From Caballeronia sordidicola (lineage in GTDB: Bacteria; Pseudomonadota; Gammaproteobacteria; Burkholderiales; Burkholderiaceae), in assembly GCF_002220365.1 (NCBI RefSeq), contig NZ_MTHB01000027.1, positions 62,001-126,000 on the forward strand: 64,000 nt of DNA, in the 5' to 3' direction. The position numbers and the translations under genes are program-made. Below the pieces are notes generated by a model that searched no databases, was not told where the DNA came from, and saw only the letters and a program-made list of their open reading frames with translations. Below are positions 18,476 through 27,674 of the stretch, one piece after another; within the stretch, counting starts at the first letter, position 1; each line of letters begins with the position of its first letter.

Positions 18476-19347
18476 ATAAGCTCGGTGTTCATGCATTGGT
18501 ATGGGCCGGCGACCTGACGCCGGAGTCGACCCGCAAAGTGATCAGCCAGACCAAGGCGGCAGGTTTTGATCTGGTCGAGCTATCCCTTCACGGGCCCAAG
18601 GTCATGGACCTGGGGCTTACGCGCGACCTGCTCCAAGAGCATGGTCTGGAGATCGGGTGTTCGCGTGGCCTTACATTGGATGCTGATGTATCCAGCGATA
18701 ATCCGGAGTCGGTTGCACGTGGCCTGGCATTGCTGGAAGAGGGCGTGAGCATCACCGCGGAACTCGGTGGCAAGTACTTCGGCGGCATCCTATACGGTGC
18801 AATGGCGAAGTACCAGGCGCCGCTCACTGCTCAGGGAAGACGCAACGCGGTTGACTCGCTCAAGCGGATCGCCGATTTCGCCTTGAAGAAGGATGTCACT
18901 CTCGGCCTCGAAGTCGTGAATCGTTATGAAAGCAATCTGCTCAACACGGCATCACAAGCGCTCGGCATGCTGGATGAAGTCGATGCACCCAACGTTGTCG
19001 TGCACCTCGATACCTATCACATGAATATTGAGGAATCCGACTTTATGCAGCCGGTGCTGGCATGCGGGAAGCGTTTGGGTTATGTCCACATCGGCGAAAG
19101 TAATCGGGGCTACCTGGGCTCAGGCACAATTGACTTTGCACAGTTCTTTCATGCGCTATCCATGATTGGCTATGAGGGCGTGGTCACGTTCGAAAGCTTC
19201 TCGTCCACGGTTGTGAACGAGCAGTTGTCGAACGCGCTGGCGATCTGGCGGAACTTGTGGGACGACAGCATGGATCTGGCCACTCATGCGCGGACCTTCA
19301 TCGCTGGCAGCATCAACGCTGCGGCCAAAGCAAGGGCGCATCATTAA
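18472..19347 (+). CDS. Sugar 3-epimerase / xylose-isomerase-like TIM-barrel protein
   Basis: 291 aa from ATG 18472, with GGAG just upstream. The four metal ligands of the D-tagatose/D-psicose 3-epimerase family are visible: Glu147 (LEVVNRYE), Asp180 (HLDTYHMN), His206 (VHIGESNRG) and Glu241 (FESFSS). The spacings match the known ketose epimerases closely. It would interconvert ketoses at C3 in the cytoplasm after uptake. The neighbouring transporter and small kinase fit a pathway for a rare ketose, but the exact sugar is not determined. Confidence 0.88.
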   Translation: MNKLGVHALVWAGDLTPESTRKVISQTKAAGFDLVELSLHGPKVMDLGLTRDLLQEHGLEIGCSRGLTLDADVSSDNPESVARGLALLEEGVSITAELGGKYFGGILYGAMAKYQAPLTAQGRRNAVDSLKRIADFALKKDVTLGLEVVNRYESNLLNTASQALGMLDEVDAPNVVVHLDTYHMNIEESDFMQPVLACGKRLGYVHIGESNRGYLGSGTIDFAQFFHALSMIGYEGVVTFESFSSTVVNEQLSNALAIWRNLWDDSMDLATHARTFIAGSINAAAKARAHH

Positions 19348-19560
19348 CGACATGTTTGCCGGGCGGCGCAGAAGGACGCAGGAGGACGCAGGAGGACATG
19401 GAACACGACCGCGACAGTAGAACGGTTGCCCCCTTGCGCTGACCGGTAAGCAATGCAGCGCTGCCGGACTTTGTCTGGTCTTCGTTCGCGGTGGGGCCCC
19501 GGCTGTGCGAAGATCGGCGAGGCGTTTCACGCCATTTAAAAACGACACAGGATTTTGCCG

Positions 19561-20181
19561 ATGATCGAAGACCGTTTTCTCGTGCGACTGGAACAGCTCT
19601 TGGCGGATGGCCAGCGTCGTATCCTTGGGCTGGTGGGTGCGCCGGGCGCAGGCAAATCAACGCTGGCACAGGCCATTCTCGAAGCGCTGCCAGGACGCGC
19701 GGTGGTCGTGCCGATGGACGGGTTCCATCTTGCGAACGTCGAACTCGAACGCCTTGGCCGCGCGTCCCGCAAGGGCGCCGAGGATACATTCGACAGCGCC
19801 GGTTACGTCGCACTGCTGGGGCGCTTGCGCGCGCAGCGTCACGACGAGATGATCTATGCCCCCACGTTTCGCCGAGAGATCGAAGAACCCATTGCCGGGG
19901 CCATTCCGGTCACGCCGGACGTGCCGCTGGTGATCACTGAAGGCAACTATCTGCTGCTGCAGCAAGGCCAATGGAAGGCCGTTCGTCCTCTGCTCGATGA
20001 AGCCTGGTATGTCGACGTCGATCCAGAGCTGCGTTTGCAGCGGCTCATTGCGCGCCACGTGAAGTTTGGTCGCGATGAAGACGCCGCCCGCGAATGGGTT
20101 CAGCGAACCGACGAAGTGAACGCGGCGCTGGTTGATGCGACGCGTGGGCGTGCCGATCTCGTTTTCCGATGGACGTCCTAG
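19561..20181 (+). CDS. P-loop sugar/nucleoside kinase-like protein
   Basis: 206 aa. P-loop GAPGAGKST at 26-34, then VVPMDGFHL and a late LVITEGNYLLL, the pattern of the pantothenate/uridine-kinase-like group that includes FrcK of fructose ABC operons. The start is taken at ATG 19561, with AGGA about 10 bp upstream; a TTG two codons earlier is too close to it. It lies 213 bp after the epimerase. It would phosphorylate the imported or epimerized sugar; the assignment rests on context and motif. Confidence 0.82.
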   Translation: MIEDRFLVRLEQLLADGQRRILGLVGAPGAGKSTLAQAILEALPGRAVVVPMDGFHLANVELERLGRASRKGAEDTFDSAGYVALLGRLRAQRHDEMIYAPTFRREIEEPIAGAIPVTPDVPLVITEGNYLLLQQGQWKAVRPLLDEAWYVDVDPELRLQRLIARHVKFGRDEDAAREWVQRTDEVNAALVDATRGRADLVFRWTS

Positions 20182-20473
20182 AACGTGTGACGACAGAGAA
20201 CAAACCACCCCGTCGACCTGATCAGGGTTGACGGATCGACCACCGCTACCCGCCTCCAGACGCGGGTAAACCCACCCCGGCGCGCGCCAAAATCAGTCGC
20301 GCCGCACTCACACCAACGCAATCCCCGTTCGCCCCAATCCTCGGTCGCGAAACATCGGCATTGCCTAAACACCTCCCATCGCATCGCAGCAAAAAAAACG
20401 GCAAACCTGCCGTAGCGCCAGCGTTTCCGCCTTGATCGCACCGCACCAAGCTCGACCCGTCAAACAAATCCGC
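20182..20473. other. Upstream region of oxc, homologous to that of the second frc
   Basis: About 290 bp with no gene. A short hairpin (6-bp stem) lies at 20248-20267. From about 20380 to the promoter this sequence aligns with 37440-37530 upstream of the second frc: both have a GCAGCAAAAAA run, a CTGYCRTAGC block and a similar spacing to TTGACT. The two control regions therefore share ancestry beyond the promoter itself. Confidence 0.5.
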
Positions 20474-20509
20474 TTGACTAATACTGTGTGTGGAATATTG
20501 TATATCACA
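20474..20509 (+). promoter_or_regulatory. Oxalate-regulon promoter/operator element (oxc)
   Basis: Starts with a perfect-looking -35 TTGACT (20474-20479), with TATTGT 16 bp later as a possible -10. It ends in TTGTATATCACAA, a TTGT-N5-ACAA inverted repeat. The 36-bp element recurs with one mismatch at 37533-37568, and its core recurs before the reductase gene. A GntR-family protein is the likely binder, since TNGT...ACNA palindromes are typical of that family. Confidence 0.7.
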
Positions 20510-20543
20510 AACCAAACAACGCCAGCCAAGGAGGAGAGACGTT

Positions 20544-22298
20544 ATGGCAGAAGTACTGAACTACCCGCAGACCGCCACTGCAGCCGAGACAGCGAAGCAG
20601 GAAACACCGGCGACCACCGACGGTTTCCATCTGGTCATCGACGCCCTGAAGCTGAACGACCTCAATACCATCTTTGGGCTGGTCGGCATTCCGATTACCG
20701 ATTTGGCGCGACTTGCGCAAGCCGAAGGCATGCGCTTCATCGGCTTTCGTCATGAACAGCATGCGGGCAATGCGGCCGCCATTTCCGGCTATATGACGCA
20801 AAAGCCGGGCATCTGCATGACCGTGTCAGCGCCGGGCTTCCTGAACGGCCTGACGGCGCTTGCCAACGCGACCACGAACTGTTTCCCGATGATCCTGATC
20901 AGCGGATCCAGCGAGCGTGAGATCGTCGACTTGCAGCAAGGCGACTACGAGGAGATGGACCAGCTCAACGCCGCCAAGCCCTACGCGAAGGCCGCGTACC
21001 GCGTTCTGCACGCGGAAGACATCGGCATCGGCATTGCGCGTGCGATCCGTGCGGCCGTGTCGGGCCGTCCCGGCGGCGTCTACCTGGACTTGCCGGCGAA
21101 ACTGCTGTCCCAGACCATCGACGCCGTGAAGGGCAAGCAGTCCCTGGTACGCGTGGTCGACGCGGCGCCGCGTCAGCTTCCCGCGCCTGACTCGGTCAAG
21201 CGTGCGCTCGACTTGCTGAAAAGTGCGAAGCGTCCGCTCATCCTGCTCGGCAAGGGCGCGGCTTACGCCCAGGCCGACGCACAGATTCGCGAGCTCGTCG
21301 AAAAGAGCGGCATTCCTTATCTGCCGATGTCGATGGCCAAGGGATTGCTGCCCGATACGCACGAACAATCGGCGTCCGCCGCGCGCTCGTTCGTGCTGCA
21401 GGAAGCCGACGTCGTGCTGCTGATCGGCGCGCGCCTGAACTGGCTGTTGTCGCACGGCAAGGGCAAGACGTGGGGCGGCGCACCGAAGCACTTCATCCAG
21501 GTCGACATCTCGCCGACGGAAATCGACAGCAACGTGGCGATCGCGGCACCGGTGATCGGCGATATCGGGTCCTGCGTGTCGGCGTTGCTGGGAGGCATGG
21601 ATGCCAGCTTCCCGAAGCCCGCCGCCGAGTGGACGGATGCGATCTCCGAGCGCAAGAACAAGAACCTGGAAAAGATGGCCGCGACGCTCGCCAAGAACCC
21701 GTCGCCGATGAATTTCCACAGCGCATTACGCGCGATTCGCGACGTGTTGAAGACGCGCCCGGACATCAACGTGGTCAATGAAGGGGCGAACACCCTCGAC
21801 TACGCCCGCAGCATCATCGACATGTATGAGCCGCGCAAGCGCTTCGACTCGGGTACGTGGGGAATCATGGGTATCGGCATGGGCTTCGCGATCGGCGCGG
21901 CGGTCACGAGCGGCAAGCCGGTCGTCGCCATTGAAGGCGACAGCGCGTTCGGTTTCAGCGGCATGGAACTCGAAACCATCTGCCGCTACGACCTGCCGGT
22001 TTGCACCATCGTCTTCAACAACAACGGCGTGTATCGCGGCACCGACGTGAACCCGACCGGCGGCAAGGATGTTGCCCCGACGGTGTTCGTCAAGGGCGCG
22101 CGCTACGACAAGATGATTGAGGCATTTGGTGGCGTAGGCCGCCACGCCACGACGCCGGAAGAGCTGACGACGGCACTTCAGGAAGCCATTGCATCTGGCA
22201 AGCCGACGCTCATCAATGCGGTTATCGATGAAGCCGCCGGCACCGAAAGCGGCCGCCTGACGAATCTGAATCCGCAAAGCACGGCGATGAAAAAGTAA
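20544..22298 (+). CDS. oxc: Oxalyl-CoA decarboxylase
   Basis: 584 aa from ATG 20544 after GGAGGAGAGA; a longer open frame begins at 20490 inside the promoter. ThDP enzyme that turns oxalyl-CoA into formyl-CoA and CO2. Visible marks: catalytic Glu71 in [12 protein letters not shown], the [17 protein letters not shown] loop, and the ThDP-Mg motif from [10 protein letters not shown] (about 465) to FNNNGVYRG (about 492-500). The end [11 protein letters not shown] is typical of bacterial Oxc. The N-terminus is some 15 residues longer than in Oxalobacter. It is followed 130 bp later by frc, the CoA-transferase that supplies its substrate. Confidence 0.97.
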   Translation: MAEVLNYPQTATAAETAKQETPATTDGFHLVIDALKLNDLNTIFGLVGIPITDLARLAQAEGMRFIGFRHEQHAGNAAAISGYMTQKPGICMTVSAPGFLNGLTALANATTNCFPMILISGSSEREIVDLQQGDYEEMDQLNAAKPYAKAAYRVLHAEDIGIGIARAIRAAVSGRPGGVYLDLPAKLLSQTIDAVKGKQSLVRVVDAAPRQLPAPDSVKRALDLLKSAKRPLILLGKGAAYAQADAQIRELVEKSGIPYLPMSMAKGLLPDTHEQSASAARSFVLQEADVVLLIGARLNWLLSHGKGKTWGGAPKHFIQVDISPTEIDSNVAIAAPVIGDIGSCVSALLGGMDASFPKPAAEWTDAISERKNKNLEKMAATLAKNPSPMNFHSALRAIRDVLKTRPDINVVNEGANTLDYARSIIDMYEPRKRFDSGTWGIMGIGMGFAIGAAVTSGKPVVAIEGDSAFGFSGMELETICRYDLPVCTIVFNNNGVYRGTDVNPTGGKDVAPTVFVKGARYDKMIEAFGGVGRHATTPEELTTALQEAIASGKPTLINAVIDEAAGTESGRLTNLNPQSTAMKK

Positions 22299-22306
22299 TC
22301 CGCTTG

Positions 22307-22318
22307 GCCGGTACCGGC
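22307..22318. repeat. 12-bp palindrome between oxc and frc
   Basis: GCCGGTACCGGC, perfectly self-complementary, with a second GGTACCGGC directly after it (22319-22327). It lies 8 bp after the oxc stop and may form a small hairpin or attenuate reading into frc. No T-run follows. Confidence 0.35.
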
Positions 22319-22428
22319 GGTACCGGCTGGATCGGTGGCATTGACGGCTTTGCCCAAACGCGCCGCTGATGCCGCCGCAAGAACATTGAGTAATCCACCT
22401 TTAGCCAGTGAGTCAGGAGACAGGAATC

Positions 22429-23679
22429 ATGAGCAAGCCACTCGATGGAATCAAGATTATCGACTTCACGCACGTGCAGGCAGGTCCGGCCTGCACGCAG
22501 TTGCTTGCGTGGTTCGGCGCCGACGTGATCAAGGTGGAACGCCCGGGCTCCGGCGACGTCACCCGCACGCAACTGCGCGATATCCCGGATGTCGACGCGC
22601 TGTATTTCACGATGCTCAATAGCAACAAGAAGTCCCTCACGCTCGACACCAAGAAGCCGGAGGGCAAGGAAGTCCTTGAGAAGCTTATTAAGGAATCCGA
22701 TGTGATGGTGGAAAACTTCGGTCCGGGCGCACTCGACCGGATGGGCTTCCCGTGGCAGTACATCAAGGAACTGAACCCGAAGATGATCCTGGCGTCCGTG
22801 AAAGGCTTCAGCGACGGCCACCATTACGACGACCTGAAAGTCTATGAAAACGTTGCGCAATGCGCGGGCGGTGCGGCATCGACCACGGGGTTCTGGGACG
22901 GTCCGCCGACCATCAGCGCAGCGGCGCTAGGCGACAGCAACACCGGCATGCATCTCGCCATCGGCATCCTGACGGCGCTGATTGGACGCGACAAGACGGG
23001 CAAGGGGCAGAAAGTCGCGGTATCGATGCAGGACAGCGTGCTCAACCTGTGCCGCGTGAAACTGCGTGACCAGCAGCGTCTGGACCGGCTTGGTTACCTG
23101 GAAGAATATCCGCAATACCCGCACGGCGAATTCAGCGATGTCGTTCCACGCGGCGGCAACGCCGGCGGCGGCGGTCAGCCGGGCTGGGTGCTGAAATGCA
23201 AGGGCTGGGAAACCGATCCGAACTCGTACATCTACTTCACGATCCAGGGTCACGCGTGGGCGCCGATTTGCCGCGCGATCGGCAAACCCGAGTGGATCGA
23301 AGACGCGAACTACAACACGGCTTCTGCACGTCAGCCGCATATCTTCGACATCTTCAAGACGATCGAAGAATGGCTCGCCGATAAAACCAAGTTCGAGGCG
23401 GTGGACATCCTGCGCAAGTTCGATATTCCTTGCGCGCCTGTGCTGACGATGAAAGAGCTGGCCAATGATCCTTCGTTGCGTGAGAGCGGCACGATTGCCG
23501 AAGTCCAGCACAAGGAACGCGGCTCGTATCTCACGGTGGGTAGCCCGATCAAGTTCTCGGACATGAAGCCGGAGATCACGGGATCACCGTTATTGGGCGA
23601 GCATACGGACGAAGTGCTCGAGGGCCTCGGTTACAGCAGCGCGCAAATCGCCAACCTGCATCAGAAACAAGCCGTTTAA
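22429..23679 (+). CDS. frc: Formyl-CoA:oxalate CoA-transferase (copy 1)
   Basis: 416 aa from ATG 22429 after AGGAGA. Class III CoA-transferase that moves CoA from formyl-CoA to oxalate. The catalytic aspartate is Asp169 in [10 protein letters not shown], the same position as in Oxalobacter Frc. The glycine loop GGGGQ is at 246-250, and residue 48 is Gln, as in E. coli YfdW and unlike Trp48 of Oxalobacter. It is the partner of oxc upstream. A 12-bp-stem hairpin at 23699-23737 follows the stop. Confidence 0.96.
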   Translation: MSKPLDGIKIIDFTHVQAGPACTQLLAWFGADVIKVERPGSGDVTRTQLRDIPDVDALYFTMLNSNKKSLTLDTKKPEGKEVLEKLIKESDVMVENFGPGALDRMGFPWQYIKELNPKMILASVKGFSDGHHYDDLKVYENVAQCAGGAASTTGFWDGPPTISAAALGDSNTGMHLAIGILTALIGRDKTGKGQKVAVSMQDSVLNLCRVKLRDQQRLDRLGYLEEYPQYPHGEFSDVVPRGGNAGGGGQPGWVLKCKGWETDPNSYIYFTIQGHAWAPICRAIGKPEWIEDANYNTASARQPHIFDIFKTIEEWLADKTKFEAVDILRKFDIPCAPVLTMKELANDPSLRESGTIAEVQHKERGSYLTVGSPIKFSDMKPEITGSPLLGEHTDEVLEGLGYSSAQIANLHQKQAV

Positions 23680-23698
23680 ACGCGATAAACGCGAAAGC

Positions 23699-23737
23699 GC
23701 AGCGCCGTGGATTGCCTTGACGGACCCACGGCGCTGC
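23699..23737 (+). terminator. Hairpin after frc copy 1
   Basis: Perfect 12-bp stem (23699-23710 with 23726-23737) and a 15-nt loop, GC-rich, no T-run after it. It could be a weak terminator, a transcript stabilizer or an attenuator before the PAS gene. Confidence 0.5.
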
Positions 23738-23775
23738 CTGAATCGCGGCCAGATAAGACCAAGGCCATTTCAACA

Positions 23776-24231
23776 ATGAATAGCGCCATGCATACCAAAT
23801 TCCCCATCGATTTCGAGCAACTGGTTGGCGTGATCGGCGACGCGGTTGTCATCTCCGACGCCAGTGGCGCGATCACCCTATGGAACCCGGCTGCCGAGCG
23901 CATGTTCGGGTTCACGCCCGAAGAAGCGCTGGGCAATTCGCTGGACATCATCATTCCCGAACGCTTGCGCGGACGTCACTGGAGCGGCTACGAAAAAACC
24001 ATGGCGACCGGCGAGACACGTTACGGACACGACGTGCTGCGCGTGCCGGCTGTGCACAAGGACGGCCGGTCCTTATCGATTGCATTCACGGTCGCGTTGC
24101 TGCATTCAGCGGGAGCGCAACAGAGTGTGACCGGCATCGTAGCCGTCATACGCGATGAAACCAGCCGCTTCACCGAAGAGCGCAATCTGCGCAAGCGCCT
24201 CGCTGAACTCGAAGCAAAATCCGGCACGTGA
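23776..24231 (+). CDS. Single-PAS sensor protein in oxalate cluster
   Basis: 151 aa. One PAS domain (residues about 13-135) with DASGAITLWNPAAERMFGF, then a short charged coiled coil RFTEERNLRKRLAELEAK at the C-terminus and no output domain. The region after the PAS core reads PERLRGRHWSGYEK. Its His68 falls where FixL-type haem-PAS domains have their proximal histidine (RHDSY in Bradyrhizobium FixL), so haem binding is possible. The start at 23776 is uncertain; 23788 is an alternative. It may signal through a partner protein. Its position between frc and the aldehyde dehydrogenase suggests a link to redox or oxygen state. Confidence 0.8.
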   Translation: MNSAMHTKFPIDFEQLVGVIGDAVVISDASGAITLWNPAAERMFGFTPEEALGNSLDIIIPERLRGRHWSGYEKTMATGETRYGHDVLRVPAVHKDGRSLSIAFTVALLHSAGAQQSVTGIVAVIRDETSRFTEERNLRKRLAELEAKSGT

Positions 24232-24295
24232 GCCGAAGACAGGGACTACACCCGGGACTGCGCGCGGGACCGCACTACAGTACAAGGAGACAACA

Positions 24296-25747
24296 ATGAC
24301 CGCCCAAGCGGACTTGAAACGTTACGAACTGCTGATTGGTGGCGAAGCAGTGGCGCCCGGTGGCGGCGCGTATTCGAGCATTATCGATCCATCGACCGAG
24401 ACGCCGATAGCAAGCGTTGCCCAGGGCACCGCGGCGGATGTCGACCGTGCCGTGCAGGCGGCGCGCGCCGCGTTGAAACCGTGGAATGCAATCAGGGCAT
24501 CTGAACGCGGCCGGATCCTGATGCGCTTTGCAGAATTGATGCGTACGCGTCAGGATGAAATTGCCGCAGTGGAAAGTCTCGACGCCGGCAAGCCGATCTC
24601 CGGTGTGCGGCGACAGGATGTACCGGCTGCCATCGACACCCTCGCGTATTACGCCGGCTGGTGCGACAAGATCAATGGACAAGTGGTGCCCACGCGCCCG
24701 GACGCGCTGACCTACACGGTGCGCGAACCGGTCGGCGTGGTCGCGGCTATCGTGCCGTGGAATTTCCCGTTGATGATCGGCATGTGGAAGATCGCGCCCG
24801 CGCTTGCCTGCGGCTGCACACTGGTCGTCAAGCCCGCGGAGCTGACGCCGTTATCGGCGTTGATGCTCGGCCGGCTCGCGCTGGAAGCGGGCGTGCCGCC
24901 GGGTGTACTCAATATTGTTACCGGCAAGGGCTCGGTGGTCGGCGACGCCCTCGTGGCGCATCCGGGTGTGGACAAGGTCACGTTCACCGGCTCGCCCTCA
25001 GTCGGTCGGGGAATCTTGCAGGGCGCGGCGGTCAACTTCAAGCGAGTCACGCTCGAACTGGGCGGCAAGTCCGCCAACGTCATTTTCGCCGATGCCAATC
25101 TCGATCAGGCCGCACGCGCGGCTGCGTCGGGGATTTTTTTCAACGCGGGGCAAGTGTGTTCCGCGGGCTCGCGCGTGCTCGTCCAGCGATCTGTGTATGA
25201 CGAGGTCGTTGAACGTCTGGCGCAGCGTGCGAAGTTGATTACGCTGGGTGATCCATCGCAGAAAGAGACGTCCATGGGACCGCTCATTTCCGCGAAGCAG
25301 ATGCAGACGGTGCTCGATTACGTGGACATTGGCAAGCGCGAAGGGGCGTCAGTCGTGTCGGGTGGAAGGCGATGGGGCGAGCGCGGCTATTTCGTCGAGC
25401 CCACGGTGTTTGCCAATGTCGAGCACGAGATGCGTATCTCGCAGGAAGAGATCTTCGGTCCCGTGGTCAGCGTGATTCCCTTCGACGATGAAGCCGATGC
25501 CGTGCGCATTGCCAACGGGACGCTGTACAGCCTCGCGGCGGGCGTGTGGAGCGCGGATATAGGCCGAGTGCACAGGATGGCGTCGGCGCTGAGGGCCGGC
25601 ACGGTCTGGGTGAATACGTACGGTTATACCGATGTGCGATTGCCGTGGGGCGGCTCGGGTGATTCAGGCTTTGGCCGCGAGCACGGGGATGTGGCTATCG
25701 AGAACTTCACTGAGCCTAAGAGCGTGTGGGTGTCGCTGGCGCAATGA
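24296..25747 (+). CDS. Aldehyde dehydrogenase
   Basis: 483 aa from ATG 24296 after AAGGAGA. NAD(P)-dependent ALDH superfamily: VPWNFP near 154-158, general base Glu254 in LELGGKSA, nucleophile Cys288 in FFNAGQVCSAGSR, and a C-terminal PWGGSGDSGFGREHG. The length is normal. It is transcribed with the oxalate genes and ends at a bidirectional terminator hairpin. An aldehyde linked to C2 metabolism (for example glycolaldehyde, glyoxal or tartronate semialdehyde) is conceivable, but nothing in the sequence fixes the substrate. Confidence 0.92.
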   Translation: MTAQADLKRYELLIGGEAVAPGGGAYSSIIDPSTETPIASVAQGTAADVDRAVQAARAALKPWNAIRASERGRILMRFAELMRTRQDEIAAVESLDAGKPISGVRRQDVPAAIDTLAYYAGWCDKINGQVVPTRPDALTYTVREPVGVVAAIVPWNFPLMIGMWKIAPALACGCTLVVKPAELTPLSALMLGRLALEAGVPPGVLNIVTGKGSVVGDALVAHPGVDKVTFTGSPSVGRGILQGAAVNFKRVTLELGGKSANVIFADANLDQAARAAASGIFFNAGQVCSAGSRVLVQRSVYDEVVERLAQRAKLITLGDPSQKETSMGPLISAKQMQTVLDYVDIGKREGASVVSGGRRWGERGYFVEPTVFANVEHEMRISQEEIFGPVVSVIPFDDEADAVRIANGTLYSLAAGVWSADIGRVHRMASALRAGTVWVNTYGYTDVRLPWGGSGDSGFGREHGDVAIENFTEPKSVWVSLAQ

Positions 25748-25760
25748 GGGTGTATGCAAG

Positions 25761-25790
25761 AAGGGAGCGGGTTGTTCAACCCGCTCCCTT
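25761..25790. terminator. Bidirectional terminator-like hairpin
   Basis: A perfect 14-bp stem with a 2-nt centre (25761-25774 with 25777-25790), very GC-rich, placed between the convergent aldehyde dehydrogenase and the small minus-strand gene. No long T-run flanks it. Confidence 0.6.
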
Positions 25791-25858
25791 CGAGAACTTA
25801 GTACCTGCCTGAGGTATGACCCCAGGCGCGAACAACTCTGCGCTTCAAGGTTCAAGCT

Positions 25859-26209
25859 TCAAGCGGCTTGCGCATGTGGGCTGTCGCAGTCGGGCCGCCA
25901 CATCCGTGCGCCGCGCGTGTCGTCGGCGCGGGCGATGGTCGTGGCACGGCACGCCTCGTAATACGCGTTTTTCCTGCTCACGATGGCCTCGCACAGGAAC
26001 TCCGCGCTGTACGCCTTGAGCAAATGAGGGCAATGCAATTCGATGTACTGCGCAATGCGCGCCTGATCGCTGGGTGCGTGCGCCAGCGACTGAAGTGTTT
26101 CCACGTCCCAGCGGAACATCAGGTCAAGTTCTTCGAAGGCGCTGTTGTAGGCACAAAGCTGGGTCTGGAGTTCGCGTGCATCGGCGATCGTGGCTTGTGA
26201 ACGGTTCAT
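25859..26209 (-). CDS. Conserved-looking hypothetical protein
   Basis: 116 aa, no family recognised. It starts at 26209 with GGAGA 8 bp upstream. Predicted mostly helical: ARELQTQLCAYNSAFEELDLMF, then HCPHLLKAYSAEFLCEAIV with spaced Cys and His residues. There is no signal peptide or membrane segment. It lies between the aldehyde dehydrogenase and the LysR gene, convergent with the former, inside the oxalate region. Codon use looks normal, so it is probably a real gene. Confidence 0.6.
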   Translation of the reverse strand: MNRSQATIADARELQTQLCAYNSAFEELDLMFRWDVETLQSLAHAPSDQARIAQYIELHCPHLLKAYSAEFLCEAIVSRKNAYYEACRATTIARADDTRGARMWRPDCDSPHAQAA

Positions 26210-26366
26210 GGTCGTTTGTCTCCGGTCCCATGCAATGTAATTGCGAAGTTAGCCATGAATGACAGCGTGCTGTGGCTGCGTGGCTTAACTGAAGGATAGG
26301 AACATTGATCCATATACGATAGTCACTTGTTTTTAGCGTAACTATTAAAGATACCTAATAGATGGT

Positions 26367-27290
26367 TTACCCGATATGCGTAATAGCCGAGATTTGCGCC
26401 GCCCCTTCGTCGATGAGGAATTGCTTGAACGCCATCGCCACTGCCGGAAGCCGCTTGTTATGACGATGCACGAGATACCAGTTGAGCATCACGGGAAAAC
26501 CCGCTATGTCGAGCACGGCGAGCCGTCCGATCTGCAGCTCCATGCTGACCGTATGCGCCGACAAGAAGCTGATCCCCATGCCGGCAATCACCGCCTGCTT
26601 GATGGTCTCCGTGCTGGTGATCTCCATGGCGATGTTCAGCGGCTTGAGCCGTCCCGCGAAACCTTCCTCCATCGAATTCCAGGTGTCGGAACCGCGCTCC
26701 CTGACAATGAACGGCTCGTCGACAAGCGACTCCAGCGCAATGTTCTTCTTGCCCACCAGCGGATGACCAGGGGGCGCCACGATCACGTAAGGGTGCGGGG
26801 CAAACGACACGTTCTCGGTGTCCATGTCCTTGGGCGGCCGAACCATGATCGCGAGGTCGGTGAGGTTGTCGGTGAGCTGGTGCAGCAGTTCTTCGCGGTT
26901 ATGAACCGCCAGGTTCAGCTTGACGTCGGTATTGCGCTTGGTGAATTCGGCCAGCAGGCGCGGAAAGAAATAGTCCCCGGCACTGATCACGGCCACGTTC
27001 AGCGTGCCTCCGGAAATACCCTTGAGTCGCGCCATGGCGTCGTCGGCTTCCCGGAACTGCTCGAGGATCGCGCGGCTGTGGTGAAGCATTTCCTGACCGG
27101 CCGATGTCAGGTAGATCTTCTTGCCAAGCTGCTCGAAAAGCGGCAATCCCGCGTGCTCCTCGAGCTGCTTGACCTGCGTGGAGACGGCCGGCTGGGTGAG
27201 ATAGAGCTCTTCGGCGGCGCGCGAGAAGCTGAGCCGCCGTGCAACGGTTTCGAATATTTTCAGTTGCCTAAGCGTCGCATTTCGCATCAT
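26367..27290 (-). CDS. LysR regulator of the CbbR-like type
   Basis: 307 aa from ATG 27290, 8 bp after GGAG; the adjacent ATG at 27287 is also possible. The N-terminal helix-turn-helix (LRQLKIFETVARRLSFSRAAEELYLTQPAVSTQVKQLEEHAG) is close to that of CbbR, the regulator of CO2 fixation genes. The effector domain follows to the C-terminus. It is divergent from the oxalate:formate antiporter with a 384-bp gap, so it may regulate oxalate uptake. Confidence 0.9.
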   Translation of the reverse strand: MMRNATLRQLKIFETVARRLSFSRAAEELYLTQPAVSTQVKQLEEHAGLPLFEQLGKKIYLTSAGQEMLHHSRAILEQFREADDAMARLKGISGGTLNVAVISAGDYFFPRLLAEFTKRNTDVKLNLAVHNREELLHQLTDNLTDLAIMVRPPKDMDTENVSFAPHPYVIVAPPGHPLVGKKNIALESLVDEPFIVRERGSDTWNSMEEGFAGRLKPLNIAMEITSTETIKQAVIAGMGISFLSAHTVSMELQIGRLAVLDIAGFPVMLNWYLVHRHNKRLPAVAMAFKQFLIDEGAAQISAITHIG

Positions 27291-27674
27291 CACGGATCTC
27301 CACCTATAAACGATCCTGAATTTATACAATAAATTTTTCTAACTTTCCCTAATCGTTTTTCTGCCGCAGGATGCTTTCAACGTGCGGTAGTTTCGTAAGG
27401 TGCACGCGGGGAGAGGCTAGCGGCAGGGTCTTCCCCTATATCCGTCAGAACATTGGGAATCGCTTAAAAATGGTTCTTCTATCACCGACCTTGACTTACG
27501 GCCTGCAGGATGGGCACGGCCGTATCCGGCACCGCCCCGCCACGAATACGTACGCCTGACCGACCAAGACCCCTCACACCGGTGACCAAGACACGGTGTG
27601 CCGCAGTCGATTTAGTAATCGATGAAGCAGTCGAATACGCGCCGCACGAGCGCTGAAACATAACGGAGACAGAC
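27291..27674. promoter_or_regulatory. Divergent promoter gap, LysR/oxlT
   Basis: 384 bp, no gene. AT-rich near the LysR start, with an ATACAAT box around 27326. An inverted repeat CACACCG/CGGTGTG lies at 27575-27581 and 27594-27600, about 75 bp before the antiporter start, and could be an operator. The oxc-type TTGTATATCA element was not found here. Confidence 0.4.

Noticed and set aside
20826..21719. 297-codon open frame antisense to oxc
   Set aside because: Arg/His-rich shadow of a highly conserved gene; no start signal.
23699..23737. Hairpin considered as a riboswitch
   Set aside because: A single simple stem-loop with no multi-stem structure or conserved aptamer pattern.
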